Below are positions 59,641 through 64,000 of a stretch of DNA of 64,000 nucleotides, in pieces; position 1 is the stretch's first letter; the number at the start of each line of letters is the position of its first letter. Source of the DNA: Kribbella italica (lineage in GTDB: Bacteria > Actinomycetota > Actinomycetes > Propionibacteriales > Kribbellaceae); NCBI RefSeq assembly GCF_014205135.1, contig NZ_JACHMY010000001.1, positions 7,378,001-7,442,000 of the forward strand, given 5' to 3'. The translations under genes were made by a program, and so were the position numbers. The notes beneath the pieces were generated by a model. It did not search any database, was not told where the DNA came from, and saw nothing but the letters and a program-made list of their open reading frames with translations.

Positions 59641-60327
59641 TCAGCGGGTCGGCCGCCAGTACTGCTTCTTGTCCTGGTCCCGTACGACGTAACCGAGCTT
59701 GGCGATCTCGCCGCGGAGCTCGCGCAGGTCGTCCTTGGAGTCGGAGGCTTTCGCCCGGGCCCGCAGGACGGCGTTGACGGCCGGCGGCAGCTCCGGGTCG
59801 TCCTCGACCCAGCGGCGGAAGCGGTCGCCGTACGGGTCGCCGCCGTCGGACCACGGGTAGCCGTGGGCGCGGAACGCGGCGCCGATCTTCGGGGTGTCGC
59901 CCTTGAGCTGGTCGTGCTTCTCGCGGGCCAGCTCGCCCGAGTCGCGGTCCTGGAGGACGAGCTCCTTGCCGTCCAGGAAGACCGCGGCGACGCGGTCGCG
60001 CGGGACGAGCGTGGTCTTCTCGTTCTTCAGCAGCTCGACGTCGTTGTTCGTGACCGTGATCCGCAGCGTGTCGTCCATCGCGATCGCGCCCAGCACGAAG
60101 CCGGCGACCAGGCCGACCGCGATCGTGATCAGCTGCACCCACCAGGCGTCCCAGCCGGCGAGCGTCTCGAACAGGCCCTGCCAGGGGACCCAGCGCAGCC
60201 CGGCCGCCCAGTCGGCGATCCGCGGCAGGAAGAAGCCGAGCGCTCCACCGAGCAGCGGCAGGCCGCCGTACAGCAGCACCTTGTCGGTCGCCGAGTGCCC
60301 GACCACCGTCTTGGTGTTCGTAGGCAT
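59641..60327 (-). CDS. YqeB-like membrane protein
   Basis: A 228-aa protein from ATG 60327 (MPTNTKTVVGHSATDKVLLY). Two N-terminal membrane regions (YGGLPLLGGALGFFLPRIAD; WVQLITIAVGLVAGFVLGAI) are followed by a cytosolic domain (DTLRITVTNNDVELLKNEKT, AAVFLDGKELVLQDRDSGEL, GEIAKLGYVVRDQDKKQYWR). This matches the YqeB-type proteins of actinobacteria; role unknown. Confidence 0.78.
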   Translation of the reverse strand: MPTNTKTVVGHSATDKVLLYGGLPLLGGALGFFLPRIADWAAGLRWVPWQGLFETLAGWDAWWVQLITIAVGLVAGFVLGAIAMDDTLRITVTNNDVELLKNEKTTLVPRDRVAAVFLDGKELVLQDRDSGELAREKHDQLKGDTPKIGAAFRAHGYPWSDGGDPYGDRFRRWVEDDPELPPAVNAVLRARAKASDSKDDLRELRGEIAKLGYVVRDQDKKQYWRPTR

Positions 60328-60478
60328 GGTCCTGCTCCCTTGGTCGCGGATCGTCACCGGTGATCGACGCTAACAGCGCGCCACGCCGGGGGTCAGCCGT
60401 TGAGACGGTTCGCGATACCGAAGTCGGTGCCTGCGAACCTGGTCGAGACCAAAGTCGCAGTACGAGGAGGAGTTCCGC

Positions 60479-61492
60479 ATGGCTGAGGGAATCTGGTTGC
60501 GCTTCCTGTCCGGGCCCGAGATCGATGCGCTCGGTCTCACCCGGACGGAGATCGTGGACGCCGTCGAGGAGGCGGTCCGCGACCACGGCGAGGGGCAGAC
60601 CGCCTTCGAGCCGCGGGTGCACCTGGTCCCCGACAACGGCGGGATCGGGCACTTCAACGTGCTCCGCGGGCATCTCAACCGGCTCGGCGAGCACGGCGTC
60701 AGCGGGGTCAAGGTGGTCGGCGACTTCGTCCCGAACTACCAGGTCGGACTGCCGAGCGAGCTGGCCGTGGCGACGCTGTTCGACCCGACGACAGGTGTTC
60801 CGCTGGCGATCCTGGACGCGACGATGATCACCGCGGCGCGGACCGGCGCGATGACGACGGTCGGGGCGCGGCACCTGGCGCGGCGGGACAGCAAGATCCT
60901 CGGGCACGCGGGAGCACGCGGTACGGCGTGGTGGAACGTGACGATGCTGGACGACCTGTTCGACCTGGACGAGATCCGGGTGACGTCGCGGCGGCCGGAG
61001 TCGCGGGAGAAGTTCGCCGCGGAACTGTCGGCGGAGCTGTCGACGCCGGTTCGGGTGGTGGCGACGGCTGAGGAGGCGTTCGACGGCGCGGATGTCCTGG
61101 TCGAGGCGACGCGGTTGAACGAGCCGGAGGTGTTGTTGCGGACGGCGGCGGTGAAGCCGGGGGCCTTTGTCGTGCCGTACGGGACGGTGAGTGCGGTCGA
61201 GCTGGATCTGCTGGACGTGATCGACAAGGTGGTGGTCGACGACTGGCGTGAGGCGCAGTCCGGGCGGTTCGGGGCGCTGCGTCGGCATGTCGACACGGGA
61301 CGGTTGTCGCCGTCGACCTTGCACGCGGAGCTGGGCCAGATCGTCGCCGGTCAGAAGCCTGGTCGGGAATCGGACGCCGAGCGCACACTGCTCTGGCACC
61401 GGGGTCTCTCTCTGCTCGACGTCGCGATCGCCCACCTGATCCTGCGCCGGGCCGAGGAGTCCGAGGTCGGCACGATGCTCAGGTTCCACTGA
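60479..61492 (+). CDS. ornithine cyclodeaminase/mu-crystallin-family dehydrogenase
   Basis: A 337-aa protein. Substrate-binding half: RVHLVPDNGGIGHFNVLRGH, GVKVVGDFVPNYQVGLPSEL, ATLFDPTTGVPLAILDATMI then TAARTGAMTTVGARHLARRD. The NAD-binding loop reads ILGHAGARGTAWWNVTML, a departure from the usual GxGxQA. Family members deaminate or reduce amino- and imino-acids. Its stop overlaps the start of the lyase-like gene, so the two probably act on one substrate. Confidence 0.88.
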   Translation: MAEGIWLRFLSGPEIDALGLTRTEIVDAVEEAVRDHGEGQTAFEPRVHLVPDNGGIGHFNVLRGHLNRLGEHGVSGVKVVGDFVPNYQVGLPSELAVATLFDPTTGVPLAILDATMITAARTGAMTTVGARHLARRDSKILGHAGARGTAWWNVTMLDDLFDLDEIRVTSRRPESREKFAAELSAELSTPVRVVATAEEAFDGADVLVEATRLNEPEVLLRTAAVKPGAFVVPYGTVSAVELDLLDVIDKVVVDDWREAQSGRFGALRRHVDTGRLSPSTLHAELGQIVAGQKPGRESDAERTLLWHRGLSLLDVAIAHLILRRAEESEVGTMLRFH

Positions 61493-62949
61493 TGCTGATC
61501 GAACGCCCGGAGGACCTGACACTGACGTCGCCAGGCCCGCTGGAACTTTCCCCTGCCCTGCTGGCCTCCCTCCGCACCAACCGCGACCGCCTGCTGTCGG
61601 CGTTGTCCTCCGGGGCTCCCGTCTACGGGGTGAACACCGGCATGGGCGCCATGAGCAAACGCCGGCTGGACGAACCCGAACAACGGGTTCACCAGCGCAA
61701 CCTGCTGCTCGGCCGTGCGGTTGGTGGTGCCCCGTGGCTCCCGTACGCCGAGGCTCGCGCGGTGGTCCTCGCCCGGCTCCGCACTTTCCTCACGGGCGAC
61801 GCGGGAGTCTCGGCCGAGCTGTGCCAACAACTAGTTGCTCTCCTCAACAGCGGTTACGTGCCGGCGATCCCGCTGGAGGGAGCAGGCTCGGCGGGGGAGA
61901 TCATTCCGCTGGCCCACGCCGCAGGCCCGCTGGTAGGCATCGGCACCGTCGTGGACGCCGAGGGCAACTGCTACCCCGCGGACCACTTGCTCCGCGCCGC
62001 CGGAGGCGGCAGCGGTTCGGGGGATGCGGGCTCCCTCCTCTCCTCTTCTTTTGAGTTGGGGCCCAAGGAGGGGATTGCTTTGTTGGCTGGGGTTCCTGGG
62101 GCTACTGGGCGGGTTTGGTTGCAGGGTGAGCCCTTGGCTCGGTTGGTGGGGCGGATGGGGGAGGTGGCTGCGGGGGGCTTGGCTGTGGTGGGGGCCAGTC
62201 GGGATCCTTATGAGGCTCGGGTGGGGCGTGGTGACGAGTTGCTGGCTGGGGAGCAGGCGAGGATTCTTCAGCTTGCGGGAAGTGAAAACTCGCCGGGTGC
62301 GCTGCAGGCGCCGGTTTCGTTTCGGGTGGCGGGACAGGTGGTCTCGCATGTCAGGCGGACGGTTGTGCGGCTGACGGAAGCGGTTGACCGTGGACTGGAC
62401 GGGGTGACTGATTCTCCGGCGTTTCTGGACGGCGAGTTCCTGGGGACGGCGGGGTTTCACGGGATCGACCTCGCGGCGCACTGCGATCACGTGGTGGCCG
62501 CGCTGACGCATGCGGCGGAGGTGTCGACGGCTCGGATTCATCGGCTGCTCGATCCTGCGGTGACAGGACTGCCCGCGCAACTGGCGCGAGTGCCCGGACC
62601 GCAGGCCGGTCTGGTGTCGGTGCACAAGCGCGCCGTCGCGACGACGCACGCGCTCCGTCGGCTCTCGTTGCCTGCGGCAATCGGTGCGATGGAGACGTCC
62701 AACGGGCAGGAAGATGTTCAGGCCTTCACCTGGGAAGCGGCCGGCAACCTCACAACGGCGGTTCGGTTGGCGCGCGAAGTCGTTGCGGCTGAGTTGCTGG
62801 TGGTGCATCAGGCGTTCGCGTTGTCCGGGCGTGAAGTGCCCGCGGGGCTGCGGGAGCTGCACGCCGCCGTACAGGCGGTGGTGCCGCCGATCGACGCGGA
62901 CCGGCCGTTCGGTCTTGATCTGCAGGCGATTCTCGACCACGTGATGTGA
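61492..62949 (+). CDS. aromatic amino-acid ammonia-lyase-like protein lacking the canonical MIO triad
   Basis: A 485-aa HAL/PAL-superfamily protein. Catalytic-Tyr loop VYGVNTGMGAMS (Y45), RVHQRNLLLGRAVG, SENSPGALQAPVSFRV, and QEDVQAFTWEAAGNL are kept. The MIO segment reads PLEGAGSAGEIIPLAHA (about 127-143): the Ala-Ser-Gly triad of GSVGASGDLAPLA aligns with Ser-Ala-Gly (S133-A134-G135) in a loop one residue shorter, so MIO cannot form in the usual way. Coupled to the cyclodeaminase-like gene. It may be a MIO-independent lyase, a mutase relative, or a non-catalytic protein. Confidence 0.85.
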   Translation: MLIERPEDLTLTSPGPLELSPALLASLRTNRDRLLSALSSGAPVYGVNTGMGAMSKRRLDEPEQRVHQRNLLLGRAVGGAPWLPYAEARAVVLARLRTFLTGDAGVSAELCQQLVALLNSGYVPAIPLEGAGSAGEIIPLAHAAGPLVGIGTVVDAEGNCYPADHLLRAAGGGSGSGDAGSLLSSSFELGPKEGIALLAGVPGATGRVWLQGEPLARLVGRMGEVAAGGLAVVGASRDPYEARVGRGDELLAGEQARILQLAGSENSPGALQAPVSFRVAGQVVSHVRRTVVRLTEAVDRGLDGVTDSPAFLDGEFLGTAGFHGIDLAAHCDHVVAALTHAAEVSTARIHRLLDPAVTGLPAQLARVPGPQAGLVSVHKRAVATTHALRRLSLPAAIGAMETSNGQEDVQAFTWEAAGNLTTAVRLAREVVAAELLVVHQAFALSGREVPAGLRELHAAVQAVVPPIDADRPFGLDLQAILDHVM

Positions 62950-63035
62950 GTGCTCACGGCAACTGGTTGTTTGCTCTCGGTGACCACGGGTACCCGTCCG
63001 TCGTACACAAGTTGCCTTCGACAAGCAGAACGGGG

Positions 63036-63800
63036 ATGAGCCAGATGAGCACCGCGCAGGAACTGGAACGCACCATCGGGCAGGACGTCTACGACGTGGA
63101 GGGCCAGAAGGTCGGCACCGCCGCGAACCTGTACGCCTCGGACCAGTCCGGTGAGCCGGAGTGGGTCACGGTGAAGACCGGCCTGTTCGGCAGCAAGGAG
63201 TCGTTCGTCCCGCTGGCCGGCGCCCACGCCGAGCAGGACGGGCTGCACGTCGGGCAGCGCAAGGACCTGATCAAGGACGCGCCGCGGATCGACGACCAGG
63301 GGCATCTGTCGGAGGCCGAGGCGAGTGAGCTGTACCGGCACTACAGCATGCAGGCCGGGATGACCGGCGGAATGATGCAGCCGGGGCAGGACATGGGGAC
63401 CGGTAAGACCAAGGACATGAAGGGCGCCGGTCGTGAGGAGATGATCCGCTCCGAGGAGCGGTTGCGCGCCGGCACGGAGACGGTCGAGACCGGCAAGGTC
63501 CGGCTGCACAAGCGGGTGGTGACCGAGGAGCAGCAGGTCACGATCCCGGTCAGCCACGAAGAGGTGCACGTGGTCCGCGAACCGATCGAGGACGGCCGCA
63601 CCGGTGGAAAGATCGGTGAGGAGGACGTCGAGGTGACGCTGCACGAGGAGCGCCCGGTCGTCGCCAAAGAGACCGTCGCGGTCGAGCGGGTCGGCTTGGA
63701 CACGGAGACCGTGCGCGAGGAGCAGCAGGTCAGCGAGAAGGTCCGCAAGGAACAGGTCGAGGTAGTCGACGACGCGGACCCGAAACACCGGAAGCGCTGA
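63036..63800 (+). CDS. PRC-barrel and DUF2382 stress-type protein
   Basis: A 254-aa protein from ATG 63036 (ATG 63045 also possible). Residues about 10-95 are a PRC-barrel (GQDVYDVEGQKVGTAANLYA, EWVTVKTGLFGSKESFVPLA, VGQRKDLIKDAPRI). The C-terminal DUF2382 part has repeated acidic/basic strands (SEERLRAGTETVETGKVRLH, QVTIPVSHEEVHVVREPIED, DVEVTLHEERPVVAKETVAV). Such proteins are common in actinobacteria and often linked to general stress. Confidence 0.9.
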   Translation: MSQMSTAQELERTIGQDVYDVEGQKVGTAANLYASDQSGEPEWVTVKTGLFGSKESFVPLAGAHAEQDGLHVGQRKDLIKDAPRIDDQGHLSEAEASELYRHYSMQAGMTGGMMQPGQDMGTGKTKDMKGAGREEMIRSEERLRAGTETVETGKVRLHKRVVTEEQQVTIPVSHEEVHVVREPIEDGRTGGKIGEEDVEVTLHEERPVVAKETVAVERVGLDTETVREEQQVSEKVRKEQVEVVDDADPKHRKR

Positions 63801-63801
63801 T

Positions 63802-64000
63802 TCAGCGTCCGTCGGCGACCATGCGGCCGAAGAGGTCGCCGACGGCTGAGGCCGCACCGGCCGGGAAAAGCTGGGAGTGCGCGGGGCGCCGGGGGTGCGG
63901 GGTCCGGGAGGTGCGCGGGGCCGGGGGTGCGGGGGCCCGGGAATGAACTGGGCGGGGAGTGCGGGGCCGGGGTGCTTGGACGGGCATCTCCGGCCCCGCT
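63802..64000 (-). CDS. 3' end of a gene entering from the right (partial)
   Basis: A minus-strand frame is open from the window edge to a stop at 63802-63804. It has a Pro/Arg-rich, low-complexity stretch and then a plausible C-terminus (SQLFPAGAASAVGDLFGRMV ADGR). Family cannot be named. It could also be the tail of a longer protein with a disordered linker. Confidence 0.4.
   Translation of the reverse strand, partial: AGPEMPVQAPRPRTPRPVHSRAPAPPAPRTSRTPHPRRPAHSQLFPAGAASAVGDLFGRMVADGR

Noticed and set aside
1..64000. CRISPR array
   Set aside because: No regularly spaced direct repeats with unique spacers and no cas genes were seen.

Overview
The window is high-GC actinobacterial DNA (GTG starts, ATGA/GTGA start-stop overlaps, ECF sigma/anti-sigma pair, GAF-ANTAR protein, many LysR/GntR/ArsR regulators). 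The frequent gtacg motifs and the gene set of the right half suggest Kribbella or a close member of the Propionibacteriales. That assignment is inference; there is no rRNA to confirm it.

Left half, 1 to about 32541: one integrated conjugative or mobilisable element, bounded on the right by tRNA-Lys(TTT) (32542-32617) with a tyrosine integrase just inside. No copy of the tRNA 3' end was seen further left, so the left end probably lies outside the window. Layout: (a) control module 1-1557 (XRE-TPR regulator, GntR repressor, CTAG-rich divergent operator, excisionase-like protein); (b) an almost gapless operon 1677-9391 (small acidic protein, Pycsar-type membrane effector, HTH protein, TraG/TraD-like coupling ATPase, RRQRL zinc protein, Dam methylase, DUF4913-like and DUF2637 proteins); (c) MobF relaxase-helicase TraA 9642-14384 and a 674-aa acidic partner, ending at a strong terminator near 16452; (d) replication/modification module 16738-20492 (small proteins, C5 methyltransferase, prim-pol); (e) cargo 20623-30591 (IS481-family insertion with a 15-bp target duplication, SOS-box operon, secreted protein, ATP-dependent DNA ligase, a c-di-AMP riboswitch controlling a membrane-anchored GAF protein, dCTP deaminase with a tiny downstream gene, pentapeptide-repeat membrane protein); (f) integrase with a C-terminal GntR domain.

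Three element proteins (RRQRL protein, TraA, 674-aa protein) end in the same short motif, RD-[ED]-[EQ]-L-[AN]-RWHA-[DG]-D, 22-25 residues from the C-terminus. It looks like a common C-terminal targeting or docking tag, and is one of the two strongest candidates for something undescribed. The other is the riboswitch/TM-GAF cargo unit. A stand-alone Pycsar effector and a dCTP deaminase point to nucleotide-based defence or conflict functions.

Right half, 32618-64000: ordinary chromosome. It holds DoxX, ECF sigma and anti-sigma, GAF-ANTAR, ArsR/flavin reductase, arylamine N-acetyltransferase, LysR/RidA, LysR/class A beta-lactamase, a Tat-exported metallo-hydrolase, GntR/YeiH exporter, a GH2 glycosidase, an ArsR-led four-gene operon, an esterase/ATP-grasp/MFS/esterase cluster, a two-component system, an M15 peptidase, a GyrA-like mini-protein, and an ornithine-cyclodeaminase/aromatic-lyase pair whose lyase lacks the canonical MIO triad.
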